From NCBI GenBank assembly GCA_017983795.1, contig JAGOAS010000014.1:44524-108523 (forward strand): 64,000 nt of DNA, read 5' to 3'. Below are positions 45,567 to 60,836 of this stretch, piece by piece. Each line of letters begins with the position of its first letter. The stretch's first letter is position 1. Source of the stretch: Piscinibacter sp. (lineage in GTDB: Bacteria; Pseudomonadota; Gammaproteobacteria; Burkholderiales; Burkholderiaceae_C). The notes beneath the pieces are model-generated. The model searched no databases and was not told the DNA's origin. It saw only the letters and a program-made list of their open reading frames with translations. The translations under genes were made by a program, and so were the position numbers.

Positions 45567-46949
45567 TCAGCTGCCCGCGAGCTTCATGCGTTCCACGAGG
45601 ATCGAGCCGGTCGTCTTGGCCCCGCTCGCATAGGCATCGGCGCCGACGGCGACGATGCCCTTGAACATGTCGCGCAGATGCCCCGCGATGGTGACCTCGT
45701 GCACCGGATGGGCAATGCGCCCGCCCTCGACCCAGAAGCCGGCCGCGCCGCGCGAGTAGTCGCCCGTGACCGGGTTGACGCCCTGCCCCATCAGCTCGAT
45801 GACGAACAGGCCGCGGTCGAGCTTCTTGAGCATCGCATCGAGATCGTCGCCGCTCCGGGTGAGCCGGCTGGCCAGGCGCAGGTTCTGCGAGCCGCCGGCG
45901 TGCCCGGTGGTGCGCATGCCGAGCTTGCGCGCCGAGTAGCTCGACAGGAAGTAGCCCTGCAGCACGCCGGCGCTGACCACGTCGCGCGAGCGCGTGACCA
46001 CGCCTTCGTCGTCGAAGGGCGCGCTGCCCTTGCCGCGCAGCACGTGCGGGTCTTCGTGCAGGTCGAGGTGCGGGGCCAGCACTTCCTTGCCCAGGCTGTC
46101 GAGCAGGAAGGTCGACTTGCGATACAGCGCGCCGCCGCTGGTGGCCTGCACCAGCGCGCCGATCAGCCCGGCCGCGACGGTGGACTCGAACAGCACCGGC
46201 ACCTCGGCGGTGGCCACCTTGCGCGCGCGCAGGCGCGACAGCGCGCGCTCGGCGGCGTAGCGGCCCACCGCCTCGGGCGCGGCCAGATCGTCGGGCGAGC
46301 GCATCGAGCTGTACCAGGCGTCGCGCTGCATGTCGTCGCCGCGCCGGCCGGGCTCGGAGGCGATCGGCGCCACCGAGAGCGAATGCCGCGAGCTCGCATA
46401 GCCGCCGCGGAAGCCGCGGCTGTTGGCCATGAAGAAGTGCGCCTGCTGCGCCGAGACGCCGGCGCCGTCGGAGTTGGTGATGCGTCTATCGGTCTCCAGC
46501 GCCGCGGCCTCGCAGCGCAGTGCGATCTCGACGGCCTGCTCGGCGACGATGGGCCAGGGGTGGTAGAGATCGAGATCACGCTCGGCAGCGGCGCCGAAGG
46601 CGAGGTCTTCCACCTCGGGCAGGCCGGCGGCCGGATCCTCGGCGGTGAAGCGCGCGATATCGTGCGCGGCGCGCACGGTCTGCTCCAGCGCGCTGCGCGA
46701 GAAGTCGGAAGTGCTGGCGTTGCCGCGCCGCTTGCCGACGTAGACCGTGATGCCGAGCGACTTGTCGCGGTTGCGCTCGACGTTCTCGACCTCACCCTTG
46801 CGCACGCTGACCGACAGCCCCACACCCTCGGAGACCTCCACGCCGGCCTCGCTGGCGCCCAGCGTCCGCGCCAGCGCCAGCGCGTCTTCGGCCAGCTGCT
46901 GGAACTGTTCGCGCGTGTGGGCGAAGCCGCGGGCGTTGGGGTCGGTCAT
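45567..46949 (-). CDS. pmbA: Metalloprotease-related protein PmbA (TldE)
   Basis: 460 residues, start at 46949 (MTDPNARGFAHTREQFQQ). The regions SVSVRKGEVENVERNRDKSLGITVYVG and FLLDSLGKEVLAPHLDLHEDPHVL, and the C-terminal GVNPVTGDYSRGAAGFWVEGG, are characteristic of PmbA/TldE. The HExxxH metal motif of the partner TldD is absent here, as expected. The TldD/TldE complex degrades unfolded peptides and matures modified peptides. It is divergent from darP, as is usual in Burkholderiales. Confidence 0.92.
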   Translation of the reverse strand: MTDPNARGFAHTREQFQQLAEDALALARTLGASEAGVEVSEGVGLSVSVRKGEVENVERNRDKSLGITVYVGKRRGNASTSDFSRSALEQTVRAAHDIARFTAEDPAAGLPEVEDLAFGAAAERDLDLYHPWPIVAEQAVEIALRCEAAALETDRRITNSDGAGVSAQQAHFFMANSRGFRGGYASSRHSLSVAPIASEPGRRGDDMQRDAWYSSMRSPDDLAAPEAVGRYAAERALSRLRARKVATAEVPVLFESTVAAGLIGALVQATSGGALYRKSTFLLDSLGKEVLAPHLDLHEDPHVLRGKGSAPFDDEGVVTRSRDVVSAGVLQGYFLSSYSARKLGMRTTGHAGGSQNLRLASRLTRSGDDLDAMLKKLDRGLFVIELMGQGVNPVTGDYSRGAAGFWVEGGRIAHPVHEVTIAGHLRDMFKGIVAVGADAYASGAKTTGSILVERMKLAGS

Positions 46950-47032
46950 GGAGGCGGCTGCGTGCGCAGGTGGCGGCAAGGGGCGGGCTATCATACCCAG
47001 CCGTTCGCGCCGCCTCGGCGCCCTGTCCGCCG

Positions 47033-47572
47033 ATGTCCCGCCCCGACCTGCCCCCACCGAACGACGACGCCGGCTTCGCCGACGAGCGCCCCAGCAAGAC
47101 GCAGCGCAAGAAGGCCTCGCACGAACTGCAGGACCTCGGCGAAGCGCTGGTGGCGCTGCCCGAGTCGCGCGTGCAGGGTCTGGACATCCCCGAAGGCCTG
47201 CGCGACGCGGTGCACGAATACCGGCGCACGCGCTCGCACGAAGGCAGGCGGCGCCAGATGCAGTACATCGGCAAGCTGATGCGCGGCGTGGACACCGCGC
47301 CGATCCGCCAGGCGGTGCTCGACATGCAGCTCGGCCGCGCCAAGGATTCGCTCTCGCTGCACGAGGCCGAGCGCTGGCGCGCCGAGCTGATCGCCGACGA
47401 CGCGGGCATCGGCGCCTTCGTGCAGCAGTACCCCGCCACCGACACGCAGCAGCTGCGCAGCCTGGTGCGCAGCGCGCGCAAGGACGCCGCGCTCGCCCCC
47501 GAGCAGCGCAGCGGGCGCGCGTTCCGCGAGCTGTTCCAGTTCATCAAGCAAGTCCGCGACGACCATGAGTGA
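47033..47572 (+). CDS. darP: Ribosome biogenesis factor DarP (YjgA)
   Basis: 179 residues from ATG 47033 (MSRPDLPPPNDDAGF). The DUF615 core is visible as SKTQRKKASHELQDLGEALVALP and RRRQMQYIGKLMR, with the C-terminal ARKDAALAPEQRSGRAFRELFQFIK. The family assists 50S subunit assembly. A TATCAT -10-like box lies 44 bases upstream in the 83-base gap shared with pmbA. The end overlaps the mog start by eight bases. Confidence 0.9.
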   Translation: MSRPDLPPPNDDAGFADERPSKTQRKKASHELQDLGEALVALPESRVQGLDIPEGLRDAVHEYRRTRSHEGRRRQMQYIGKLMRGVDTAPIRQAVLDMQLGRAKDSLSLHEAERWRAELIADDAGIGAFVQQYPATDTQQLRSLVRSARKDAALAPEQRSGRAFRELFQFIKQVRDDHE

Positions 47573-48149
47573 AGCCTTAGCCCCCATCCGCATCGGCGTG
47601 GTGTCCATCAGCGACCGCGCGTCCTCCGGCATCTACGAGGACAAGGGCATCCCGGCGCTGCAGGAGTGGCTCGAGCGCGCCGTGCGCAACCCGATCGCCT
47701 GGGAGCCGCGCCTCATCCCCGACGAGCAGGATGGCATCGCCGCGACGCTGCGCGAGCTGGTCGACAGCGCCAGGTGCGACCTGGTGCTGACCACCGGCGG
47801 CACCGGCCCGGCGCCGCGCGACGTGACGCCGGAGGCGACGCTCGCCGTGGCCGACAAGCTGATGCCCGGCTTCGGCGAGCAGATGCGCCAGATCAGCCTG
47901 AACTTCACGCCCACGGCCATCCTCTCGCGTCAGGTGGCGGTGATCCGCGGCAAGGCGCTGATCATCAACCTGCCCGGCCAGCCCAAGTCGATTGCCGAAA
48001 CGCTCGAAGGTTTGAAGGACCGCGGCGTGCACGGCATCTTCTCCGCCGTGCCCTACTGCATCGACCTGATCGGCGGCCCCTACATCGAGACCGACGAAGC
48101 GGTCTGCAAGGCCTTCCGTCCCAAGAACGCGATCCGGGCGCCGCGATGA
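47565..48149 (+). CDS. mog: Molybdopterin adenylyltransferase
   Basis: 194 residues of the MogA/MoaB fold. The characteristic loops are RIGVVSISDRASSGIYEDKGIPAL, LTTGGTGPAPRDVTPEATLAVADK and LIINLPGQPKSIAETLEG. The enzyme adenylylates molybdopterin before metal insertion during molybdenum-cofactor synthesis. The FTPTAILSRQVAVIRGKALI segment is the MogA rather than MoaB type. It overlaps darP at its start and the LysM/FecR gene by four bases at its end. Confidence 0.92.
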   Translation: MSEALAPIRIGVVSISDRASSGIYEDKGIPALQEWLERAVRNPIAWEPRLIPDEQDGIAATLRELVDSARCDLVLTTGGTGPAPRDVTPEATLAVADKLMPGFGEQMRQISLNFTPTAILSRQVAVIRGKALIINLPGQPKSIAETLEGLKDRGVHGIFSAVPYCIDLIGGPYIETDEAVCKAFRPKNAIRAPR

Positions 48150-49789
48150 CGAGCCCGCGAGCGCTGCGCCACGCCCTGGCCCTCGCCTGCTTCGCGGTCG
48201 TTGCCTCGGCCTCGGCGCAGGAGGCCATCATCGACTACCGCATCGGCGAGCGCGACACGATGATCGGCCTGTCGGAAACCGTATTCACCGGCCCGCAGGC
48301 CTGGCGCGAGATCGCCCGGCTGAACCGGCTGGCCGATGCGAACCTGATCCGCCCCGGCCAGATCCTGCGCGTGCCGGCGCGGCTGATGCGCACGAAGCCC
48401 TTGCCGGTGGCGCTGGCCAGCAGCGTCGGCGAGGTGCGCGTGGCCGGCGCGCCCGCGCAGCCGGGCATGGCGCTGGCCGAGGGCCAGCAGATCGAAACCG
48501 GCGCGAACGGCTCGGCCGTGCTCGCGCTGGCCGATGGCTCGCGCGTGCGCGTGCCGCCGTCCAGCCTGGCGGAGATCGTCGCCAGCCGCGGCCCCGGCGC
48601 CACCGAGGCGCAGGCGGCGAAGCTGGCGGCCGAGGGCTGGTTCGCCGGCAGCATGCGCATGCTGCGCGGTTCGGTGGAGGTGCTGGCCGCCAAGCTCAAG
48701 CGCAGCCAGCCGCTCGAAGTGACCACGCCGACGGCGGTGGTCGGCGTGCGCGGCACGCAGTACCGCGTCGCGCTCGACGGCGACAGCGGCGCCACGCGCA
48801 GCGAAGTGCTGGAAGGCAAGGTCAAGCTCGAATCGGCGCAGCGCAGCACCGGCACCGACATCCCGGCCGGCTTCGGCGCGGCCATCGACGCGAGCGCGAA
48901 GAAGCCCGAGCCGGTCAAGCTGCTGCCGGCGCCGGACCTCACCGCGATGCCGGGGCGCTTCGAACGTCCGCTGGTGCGCTTCGCCCTGCCGGCCGAGAAG
49001 GCGACCGTGCGCGTGCAGGTGGCGCAGGACGAAGCCTTCGAGCGCATCATCAGCGACATCCGCGTGCCCGCCGGCACCGACGTGCGCATCGCCGGGCTGG
49101 ACGACGCACGCTGGCATCTGCGCGCGCGCCGCCTCGACGGCCAGGGCATCGAGGGCTACGACGCGGCACGCGCCTTCGTGCTGAAGGCGCGCCCCGAGCC
49201 GCCGGCCTCGAACGCGCCGCGTTCGGGCGGCAAGCAGTCGCTCGGGCCGGTGGAGTTCCAGTGGTCGCCCAACCTCGAAGCGAAGACGGCCCGCGTGCAG
49301 GTGGCGCGCGACGAACGCTTCACCGAGCTCGTCGCCGAACGCGAGGGTGTAGAAGGCAACAAGCTCACGCTCGATCTGGGCGGCCCCGGCACCTACTTCT
49401 GGCGCCTGGCCAGCACACGCGCCGATGGCGACAAGGGTCCGTTCGGCGACGCGCAGCGTTTCGAGCTGCGCCCGCTGCCCGAGCCGCCCAAGGGCGGCCT
49501 GGGCGAGGATGGCAAGTCACTGCTGCTGGCCTGGAGAGGGCGGCCGGAGGACATGCAGCATGTCGAGCTGGCGCGCGACGCGCAGTTCAAGGAGATCGTC
49601 GCGCAGGCCGATCTCAGCGTGCCGGAGTGGACGCTGCCGCGCCCCTCGCAGGGCGGCACCTACTACTTCCGCTACCGCAGCATCGAGCCCGACGGTTTCG
49701 TCGGGCCCTACAGCTCGCCGCTGGTCATCGAGGTGCCGCGCGACTGGCGCTTCCTCTGGCTGCTGGCACCCTTCCTGCTGGCGCTCTGA
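48146..49789 (+). CDS. Exported LysM and FecR-domain protein with C-terminal membrane anchor
   Basis: 547 residues. A signal peptide ends ASASA-QEA. A LysM domain (about 30-78, YRIGERDTMIGLSETVF and NLIRPGQILRVP) is followed by a FecR domain (about 100-225, with TTPTAVVGVRGTQYRV and EVLEGKVKLE). Three or so repeats of fibronectin-like character follow (each with VQVAxDExF). The C-terminus is a hydrophobic helix (FLWLLAPFLLAL) without a cytoplasmic tail. It probably binds peptidoglycan and stays at the membrane; signalling through FecR is not implied, as no sigma-factor gene is nearby. Confidence 0.82.
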   Translation: MTSPRALRHALALACFAVVASASAQEAIIDYRIGERDTMIGLSETVFTGPQAWREIARLNRLADANLIRPGQILRVPARLMRTKPLPVALASSVGEVRVAGAPAQPGMALAEGQQIETGANGSAVLALADGSRVRVPPSSLAEIVASRGPGATEAQAAKLAAEGWFAGSMRMLRGSVEVLAAKLKRSQPLEVTTPTAVVGVRGTQYRVALDGDSGATRSEVLEGKVKLESAQRSTGTDIPAGFGAAIDASAKKPEPVKLLPAPDLTAMPGRFERPLVRFALPAEKATVRVQVAQDEAFERIISDIRVPAGTDVRIAGLDDARWHLRARRLDGQGIEGYDAARAFVLKARPEPPASNAPRSGGKQSLGPVEFQWSPNLEAKTARVQVARDERFTELVAEREGVEGNKLTLDLGGPGTYFWRLASTRADGDKGPFGDAQRFELRPLPEPPKGGLGEDGKSLLLAWRGRPEDMQHVELARDAQFKEIVAQADLSVPEWTLPRPSQGGTYYFRYRSIEPDGFVGPYSSPLVIEVPRDWRFLWLLAPFLLAL

Positions 49790-49801
49790 GCACGCGCGAC
49801 T

Positions 49802-50581
49802 TCACTTCACCAAGCGGTTGAGCTGCTCCGCGTCGAACTGCTCGGTGGTGTGCGCCTCCTCGGGCACGCAATCGGGCGTGGGCAACTCGCGCGAGCGCTG
49901 CGAGAGCTTCTCGATCGCCTGCCACAGCAACGCGATCTGGTGCTCGTGCCCGGAGGCGTTGTCGATCAGGCCCTTCATGGCCTGCGCCACCGGGTCGTCG
50001 CCCTGCGTCACGCCGTAGGCCGAGAAGCCCATGCGCGCCGAGGCTTCCTCGCGCGCCGCATCGGCCTGGGCCTCGATGATGCGCGCCGGGTTGCCCACCG
50101 CCGTGGCGCCGGCCGGCACCGGCTTGGTCACCACCGCGCCCGAGCCGACGCGCGCACCCGCGCCGACCGTGAAGCCGCCGAGGATGCAGGCGTTGGCGCC
50201 GACGATCACGCCGCGCTCCAGCGTCGGATGGCGCTTGGCGCCGCGCACGAGCGAGGTGCCGCCCAGCGTCACGCCCTGGTAGATGGTGCACTCGTCGTGG
50301 ATCTCGGCCATCTCGCCGATGACGATGCCCATGCCGTGGTCGATGAAGACGCGCCGGCCGATGCTGGCGCCAGGGTGGATCTCGATGCCGGTCAGGAAGC
50401 GGCCGGTGTGCGAGAGGAAGCGCCCCAGCCAGTGCCATTGCGCCTTCCAGGCCGCATGCGCCCAGCGATGGATCAGCAGCGCGTGCAGGCCCGGATAACA
50501 GGTGAGCACCTCCCAGCGCGAGCGCGCCGCGGGGTCGCGCTCGAGGATGCATTCGATGTCTTCGCGCAGGCGCTGGAACAT
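49802..50581 (-). CDS. cysE: Serine O-acetyltransferase
   Basis: 259 residues from ATG 50581 ([17 protein letters not shown]). A helical N-terminal domain is followed by a left-handed beta-helix; [32 protein letters not shown] contains the catalytic His-Asp region and the hexapeptide turns. The short N-terminus is that of the EpsC/NifP branch, and the C-terminal extension (residues 190-259) is longer than usual. It makes O-acetylserine for cysteine synthesis. It lies 16 bases after trmJ. Confidence 0.92.
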   Translation of the reverse strand: MFQRLREDIECILERDPAARSRWEVLTCYPGLHALLIHRWAHAAWKAQWHWLGRFLSHTGRFLTGIEIHPGASIGRRVFIDHGMGIVIGEMAEIHDECTIYQGVTLGGTSLVRGAKRHPTLERGVIVGANACILGGFTVGAGARVGSGAVVTKPVPAGATAVGNPARIIEAQADAAREEASARMGFSAYGVTQGDDPVAQAMKGLIDNASGHEHQIALLWQAIEKLSQRSRELPTPDCVPEEAHTTEQFDAEQLNRLVK

Positions 50582-50597
50582 GGCTTCAGTGTAGCCC

Positions 50598-51323
50598 TCA
50601 GTCCCGCGCCTTGCCGACGAAGCGGGCAATGCCGCGCAGGATGTCGACCTCCTCGCGGCTCGGCTGCACGCGGGCCAGCAGCTGGTTCAGGCGCGGCATC
50701 AGCTTCTTGGGCGCGGCCGGGTCGAGGAAGCCGATGGAAACGAGCGTGCGCTGCCAGTGCTCGAGCAGGCCTTGCACCGAGGCGGCGTCGGCCAGCGTCG
50801 CATCGGTGGTGCGCGGCTCGACGGCGAAGCCGCCCAGCGCCTCGCGCCAGTCGTAGGCGATCAGCTGCACCGCCTGGGCGAGGTTGAGCGAGCCGTAGTC
50901 GGCGCGCGTCGGGATGCTCAGGCAGGCATGGCAGCGGTAGACGTCTTCGTTGCTCATGCCGAAGCGCTCCGAGCCGAACAGGAAGGCGACGCGCTGCGGC
51001 GACGGCGCCAGCGTCTCGAACAGGCGGCGCGGCGCGAAGGTCGGCGGGCCGAAGTCGCGCGGCGTCATCGCGGTGGCGCACAGGTAGCTCACGCCTTCCA
51101 GCGCCTCGGCCAGCGTGGCCACCACGCGCGTGGCGGCGAGCACGTCGGTGGCGCCGCTGGCCATCGCGATGGCCTCGTCGCGCCGGGGCGCCTCGGCGTC
51201 GCGCGGCGCCACCAGCCACAGCTCGGAGAAGCCCATCACCTTGATCGCGCGCGCCGCCGCGCCGACGTTGCCGGGGTGGCTGGTGCCGATGAGGATGAAG
51301 CGCGTCGGGTCCGGGGCTTGCAT
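50598..51323 (-). CDS. trmJ: tRNA (cytidine/uridine-2'-O-)-methyltransferase TrmJ
   Basis: 241-residue SPOUT methyltransferase acting at tRNA position 32. SPOUT motifs: [23 protein letters not shown] at the N-terminus, [18 protein letters not shown] in the middle and [22 protein letters not shown] at the knot. The C-terminal extension (about 170-241) is that of TrmJ. Divergent from suhB across a 95-base gap containing GCGATAAAATCGC, which includes -10-like sequences on both strands. Confidence 0.92.
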   Translation of the reverse strand: MQAPDPTRFILIGTSHPGNVGAAARAIKVMGFSELWLVAPRDAEAPRRDEAIAMASGATDVLAATRVVATLAEALEGVSYLCATAMTPRDFGPPTFAPRRLFETLAPSPQRVAFLFGSERFGMSNEDVYRCHACLSIPTRADYGSLNLAQAVQLIAYDWREALGGFAVEPRTTDATLADAASVQGLLEHWQRTLVSIGFLDPAAPKKLMPRLNQLLARVQPSREEVDILRGIARFVGKARD

Positions 51324-51418
51324 GGGGGCGCGATAAAATCGCCATTATCCGCAGCGGCTTCGACGCCACTGCCCTGCTCTTTCCTCCCCGTCGGTCCCCA
51401 CTTCAGCCAGGTTGCTCC

Positions 51419-52381
51419 ATGTCGCAAGCGCTTCACCCCATGCTCAACATCGCCATCAAGGCGGCACGCAGCGCCGGGGCCATCATCAACCGCGCCTCGC
51501 TCGACCTGGATCTGCTGAAGATCAGCACCAAGGGACCGAACGACTTCGTCAGCGAGGTCGACCAGGCCGCCGAGCAGGCCATCATCGAGACCCTGCTGGC
51601 CGCCTACCCCGGCCACGGCATCCTGGCCGAAGAATCCGGCCGCACGCACGGCGCGCGCGACAGCGAGTTCGTCTGGATCATCGACCCGCTGGACGGCACC
51701 ACCAACTTCCTGCACGGCTTCCCGGTCTATGCGGTGTCGATCGCGCTGGCGCACCGCGGCCAGGTGCAGCAGGCGGTGGTCTACGACCCGGCGCGCAACG
51801 ACCTCTTCTACGCCAGCAAGGGCCGCGGCGCCTACCTGAACGACAAGCGCCTGCGCGCGTCCAAGCGCACGCGCTTGTCGGACGCGCTGATCGGCACCGG
51901 CTTCCCCTTCCGCAAGGGCGACAACTTCAAGCGCTACGTGCAGATGTTCGAGGAGGTGATGCAGCACTGCGCCGGCCTGCGCCGCCCCGGCGCCGCGGCG
52001 CTGGACCTGTGCTACGTCGCCGCCGGCTGGTACGACGGCTTCTTCGAGACCGGCCTGAACCCCTGGGACATCGCCGCCGGCTCGCTGATGATCACCGAGG
52101 CCGGTGGCCTGATCGGCAACTTCACCGGCGAGGCCGACTACCTCTACCAGCGCGAAGTCGTGGCGGGCAACCCGAAGGTCTACGCGCAGCTGGTGCAGAT
52201 CCTCGCGCCCTACAGCAAGGCCATCAAGGCCGACGAGCCGACGGCTCACGCCGCTGCGCCGGAAACGACGCCCGAGCAGGCCCTGGCCGCCACGGTGGCC
52301 GCCGCGCCGGCCGCCAAGAAGAAGGGCCCGGTGCGCATCCGCAAGGCGGACGCCGCGCGCGACGAAGACAGCTCGCACTGA
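51419..52381 (+). CDS. suhB: Inositol-1-monophosphatase family protein (SuhB)
   Basis: 320 residues. Metal-binding motifs of the IMPase family are present in order: the Glu of ILAEESGR near residue 70, [15 protein letters not shown] near 84-98, and [15 protein letters not shown] near 220. SuhB acts on inositol phosphates and in Escherichia coli is also part of rRNA antitermination complexes. The last 50 residues are an Ala/Lys-rich low-complexity tail ([18 protein letters not shown]) not found in Escherichia coli. Translated from ATG 51419. Confidence 0.92.
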   Translation: MSQALHPMLNIAIKAARSAGAIINRASLDLDLLKISTKGPNDFVSEVDQAAEQAIIETLLAAYPGHGILAEESGRTHGARDSEFVWIIDPLDGTTNFLHGFPVYAVSIALAHRGQVQQAVVYDPARNDLFYASKGRGAYLNDKRLRASKRTRLSDALIGTGFPFRKGDNFKRYVQMFEEVMQHCAGLRRPGAAALDLCYVAAGWYDGFFETGLNPWDIAAGSLMITEAGGLIGNFTGEADYLYQREVVAGNPKVYAQLVQILAPYSKAIKADEPTAHAAAPETTPEQALAATVAAAPAAKKKGPVRIRKADAARDEDSSH

Positions 52382-52400
52382 GCCGCCGGAGCACGCAGCG

Positions 52401-54989
52401 GTGGAGCAGCACGCGACGGCCGCCTTCGACGGCCACACGCCGATGATGCAGCAGTACCTGCGCATCAAGGCCGACTTCCCCGACACGCTCGTCTTCTACC
52501 GGATGGGCGATTTCTACGAGCTCTTCTTCGAGGACGCTCGGCGCGCCAACCGCCTGCTCGACATCACGCTGACCGCGCGCGGCCAGAGTGCCGGCGAGCC
52601 GGTGGTGATGGCCGGCGTGCCGGTGCATTCGGTGGAGAGCTACCTCGCGCGCTTGATCCGCATGGGCGAGGCGGTGGCGATCTGCGAGCAGGTCGGCGAC
52701 GTGGCCACGGCCAAGGGGCCGGTCGAGCGCAAGGTGGTGCGCGTGGTGACGCCCGGCACGGTGACCGACACCGAGCTGCTGGCCGACAAGAGCGATTCGC
52801 TGCTGCTCGCCGTCGCCAGGCAGGGCAACAGCTTCGGCCTCGCCTGGCTCGCACTGACGCAGGGCGAGCTGGGCCTGGCCGAATGCGGCGAGCGCGAGCT
52901 GGCGAGCTGGCTGGCGCGCCTGCAGCCGAGCGAAGTGCTGGTCGAGCGCGAGCATGGCAGCGCGGCGCTCGGCGCTTCGCGCGCGCCGCTCACCGTGCGC
53001 CCCGGCTGGCAGTTCGACGCGGCGCTGGGCGCCCGCAAGCTCTGCGAGCAGCTGCGCGTGGCCAACTTGGCCGGCTTCAACGCGCAAGACCTCACCGCGG
53101 CCCAGGCCGCCGCGGCGGCGCTGCTGGCCTTCGCCGAGCACACCCAGGGCCAGTCGCTCGCGCATGTGCGCACGCTGGCGGTGCGGCGTTCGAGCGAGCT
53201 GCTCGAACTGCCGCCGACGACGCACCGCAACCTCGAGCTGACGCAGACGCTGCGCGGCGAGGAGGCGCCCACCCTGCTTTCGCTGCTGGACAGCTGCCGC
53301 ACCGGCATGGGCAGCCGCGCGCTGCGCCAGTGGCTGACGCAGCCGCTGCGCGAGCGCCGCGTCGCCTCGCAGCGCCACGACGCCATCGAAGCGCTGCTGC
53401 ACACCGACATCGACGCCCTGCGCGCCGCGCTGCGCGGCGTCAGCGACGTCGAGCGCAGCACCGCGCGCATCGCGCTGCGCCAGGTGCGCCCGCGCGAGCT
53501 GGCCGGCTTGCGCAGCACGCTGCAAGCCTTGCCGGCGCTGCTGGCCTGCGTGCCGCACGGCGCCGCCACGCTGCTGGACCTGCTCTGGGACGCGCTGCAC
53601 CCGCCCGGCGAGATCGAGGCGCTGCTGCTGGCGGCCATCGCCGAGGAGCCGGCCGTGCTGCTGCGCGACGGCGGCGTGATCGCGCCCGGCTTCGACGCCA
53701 CGCTCGACGAGCTGCGCGGCATCGGCGCCAACTGCGACGCCTACCTGCTCGACCTGGAAACGCGCGAGCGCGCGCGCACCGGCATCGCCAACCTGCGCGT
53801 GCAGTTCAACAAGGTGCACGGCTTCTACATCGAGGTCACGAGCAGCGGCCTGGATCGCGTGCCGGGCGACTACCTGCGCCGCCAGACGCTGAAGAACGCC
53901 GAGCGCTTCATCACGCCCGAGCTCAAGACCTTCGAGGACAAGGCGCTGTCGGCGCAGGAGCGCGCGCTGGCGCGCGAGAAGCTGCTCTACGAACAGGTGC
54001 TCGACCAGTTGCAGACGCACCTGGAGCCGCTCACCGCGCTGGCACGCGGCCTGGCCAGCCTGGACGCGCTGGCGGCGCTGGCCGAGCGCGCCCGCACGCT
54101 GGGCTGGTGCCGGCCGTCCTTCGTCAAGGAGCCCTGCATCGACATCGAGGGCGGCCGCCACCCGGTGGTCGAGGCACGCCTGGCCGAGACCGGCGCGGGC
54201 AACTTCATGGCCAACGACTGCCGGCTCGATGCGAACCGCCGCATGCTGGTGATCACCGGCCCGAACATGGGCGGCAAGAGCACCTTCATGCGCCAGGTGG
54301 CGCTGATCACGCTGCTCGCGGCCATGGGCTCCTACGTGCCGGCCAAGGCCTGCCGGCTCGGGCCGATCGACGCCATCCACACCCGCATCGGCGCGGCCGA
54401 CGACCTGGCCAACGCGCAGTCGACCTTCATGCTCGAGATGACCGAGGCCGCCGCCATCGTGCACGGCGCGACCGAGCAGTCGCTGGTGCTGATGGACGAG
54501 ATCGGCCGCGGCACCTCGACCTTCGACGGCCTGGCGCTGGCCGGGGCGATCGCCTCGCAGCTGCACGACCGCAACAAGTCCTTCACGCTGTTCGCCACGC
54601 ACTATTTCGAGCTCACCGAGTTTCCGGTCAAGCACGAGCGCGCGCTCAACGTGCACGTGTCGGCGGTGGAGAGCGGCGACGACATCGTCTTCCTGCACGA
54701 CATCCAGGGCGGGCCGGCGAGCCGCAGCTACGGCGTGCAGGTGGCGCGGCTGGCGGGCATGCCCGCCGGGCTGATCCGCCAGGCGCGCGCGACGCTGGAG
54801 TCGCTCGAATCGACCCAGCGCGAGCGCGACTCGCAGTTCGACCTGTTCGCGCCGCCGCCCATGCCGGCCGAGCGCCTGCCCTCCGAGGTGGAGGACGCGG
54901 TGGCCGCGCTCGAGCCCGACACCCTCAGCCCCAAGGAAGCGCTGGACGCGCTGTACCGCCTCAAGGCCCTGCTCAAGGACGCGCCATGA
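52401..54989 (+). CDS. mutS: DNA mismatch repair protein MutS
   Basis: 862 residues, start GTG at 52401 behind GGAG. Mismatch-recognition domain with the Phe-x-Glu motif in [16 protein letters not shown] (residues about 32-47). ATPase domain with Walker [15 protein letters not shown], then [20 protein letters not shown] and the His switch FATHYFEL. The C-terminal region ends with a short tetramerisation-like segment. Its stop overlaps the start of the Anbu gene (ATGA). Confidence 0.96.
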   Translation: MEQHATAAFDGHTPMMQQYLRIKADFPDTLVFYRMGDFYELFFEDARRANRLLDITLTARGQSAGEPVVMAGVPVHSVESYLARLIRMGEAVAICEQVGDVATAKGPVERKVVRVVTPGTVTDTELLADKSDSLLLAVARQGNSFGLAWLALTQGELGLAECGERELASWLARLQPSEVLVEREHGSAALGASRAPLTVRPGWQFDAALGARKLCEQLRVANLAGFNAQDLTAAQAAAAALLAFAEHTQGQSLAHVRTLAVRRSSELLELPPTTHRNLELTQTLRGEEAPTLLSLLDSCRTGMGSRALRQWLTQPLRERRVASQRHDAIEALLHTDIDALRAALRGVSDVERSTARIALRQVRPRELAGLRSTLQALPALLACVPHGAATLLDLLWDALHPPGEIEALLLAAIAEEPAVLLRDGGVIAPGFDATLDELRGIGANCDAYLLDLETRERARTGIANLRVQFNKVHGFYIEVTSSGLDRVPGDYLRRQTLKNAERFITPELKTFEDKALSAQERALAREKLLYEQVLDQLQTHLEPLTALARGLASLDALAALAERARTLGWCRPSFVKEPCIDIEGGRHPVVEARLAETGAGNFMANDCRLDANRRMLVITGPNMGGKSTFMRQVALITLLAAMGSYVPAKACRLGPIDAIHTRIGAADDLANAQSTFMLEMTEAAAIVHGATEQSLVLMDEIGRGTSTFDGLALAGAIASQLHDRNKSFTLFATHYFELTEFPVKHERALNVHVSAVESGDDIVFLHDIQGGPASRSYGVQVARLAGMPAGLIRQARATLESLESTQRERDSQFDLFAPPPMPAERLPSEVEDAVAALEPDTLSPKEALDALYRLKALLKDAP

Positions 54990-55810
54990 CCTACTGCGTG
55001 GGCATCAAGCTCGATGCCGGCCTCGTATTCCTCTCCGACTCGCGCACCAACGCCGGCCTCGACCAGATCAGCACCTTCCGCAAGATGATGGTCTACGAGC
55101 AGCCGGGCGAACGCTTCATGGTGATGCTCTCGGCCGGCAACCTTTCGATCAGCCAGTCGGTGCGCGAGATCCTGCAGGTCGAGAAGATCGACAACCCGGG
55201 CGGCGAGCCGATCACGATCTGGAACGCCACCAGCATGTTCGACGCAGTGCGCGTGCTCGGCAGCGCGGTGCGCCGCGTCTACGAGCAGGACGGCCCCTCG
55301 CTCAAGCAGAGCGGCATCGACTTCAACGCCTCGATGATCTTCGGCGGGCAGATCAAGGGCGAGGCGATGCGCCTCTTCCTCGTCTACTCGGCCGGCAACT
55401 TCATCGAGGCGACGCGCGAGACCTGCTTCTTCCAGGTCGGCGAGAGCAAGTACGGCAAGCCGGTGCTCGACCGCATGCTGACGCCGGCCACGGGCCTGGA
55501 CGAAGCCGCCAAGTGCGCGCTGGTGTCGATGGACTCGACGCTCAAGTCCAACCTCTCGGTCGGCCTGCCGCTGGACCTGCTGGTCTACGAGCGCGAGCAG
55601 TTCGCCAGCGACAAGATCGCCTGCATCGACGAGCACAACCCGTACTTCCACATGATCCGCAGCAGCTGGGGCCAGAAGCTGCGCCAGGTGTTCGAGTCGA
55701 TCGAGGATCCGCACTGGAACGGCGGCGCGACGGCGCACCCGCTGCGTGGCGCCGACAGCCGCTTCGAGACCATGCGCAAGATCACCCACCCGGGCGAGCG
55801 GATCATCTGA
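54986..55810 (+). CDS. Anbu-type bacterial proteasome homologue
   Basis: 274 residues of the Ntn-hydrolase proteasome family. After Met removal the N-terminal nucleophile would be Thr, with Asp and Lys partners in [10 protein letters not shown] (Asp18) and FRKMM (Lys33), the classical Thr-Asp-Lys set. GDxxx-type strand [22 protein letters not shown] and the C-terminal ~60-residue extension fit the ancestral beta-subunit (Anbu/BPH) group. Anbu genes usually sit with a transglutaminase, an alpha-E protein and an ATP-grasp gene. Here none is present; the gene is coupled to mutS and followed by an alpha/beta hydrolase. Peptidase activity is not certain. Confidence 0.85.
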   Translation: MTYCVGIKLDAGLVFLSDSRTNAGLDQISTFRKMMVYEQPGERFMVMLSAGNLSISQSVREILQVEKIDNPGGEPITIWNATSMFDAVRVLGSAVRRVYEQDGPSLKQSGIDFNASMIFGGQIKGEAMRLFLVYSAGNFIEATRETCFFQVGESKYGKPVLDRMLTPATGLDEAAKCALVSMDSTLKSNLSVGLPLDLLVYEREQFASDKIACIDEHNPYFHMIRSSWGQKLRQVFESIEDPHWNGGATAHPLRGADSRFETMRKITHPGERII

Positions 55811-55814
55811 CGCG

Positions 55815-60526
<4,712 letters not shown>

Positions 60527-60538
60527 GGCCCACGCTCC

Positions 60539-60817
60539 ATGCGCCTGGTCACGATCGCCCTGCTGGCGCTGCTCGCGCTGGTGCATGCCGAACTGTGGTT
60601 CGGCAAGGGCGGCGTGCCGCGCGTGATGGAGCTCTCGGGCAAGCTCGCCGAGCAGAAGAAGCTCAACGAGGCGGGCAGGCAGCGCAATGCGCAGCTGCTC
60701 GCCGAAGTGAGCGACCTGAAGGAAGGCCTGGAGATGGTCGAGGAGAAGGCCCGCTTCGACCTCGGCATGGTCAAGCCCGACGAGATCTTCGTGCAGATCT
60801 CGCCGGCCAAGCGCTGA
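60539..60817 (+). CDS. ftsB: Cell division protein FtsB
   Basis: 92 residues: one N-terminal transmembrane helix (LVTIALLALLALVHAELWF), then a coiled coil (about 30-70; MELSGKLAEQKKLNEAGRQRN) and the C-terminal EEKARFDLGMVKPDEIFVQI that contacts FtsL/FtsQ. The motif EEKARFDLGM is diagnostic of FtsB. Position after eno is conserved in proteobacteria. Confidence 0.93.
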   Translation: MRLVTIALLALLALVHAELWFGKGGVPRVMELSGKLAEQKKLNEAGRQRNAQLLAEVSDLKEGLEMVEEKARFDLGMVKPDEIFVQISPAKR

Positions 60818-60836
60818 GCGCGCCGCGCCGCTCGCG

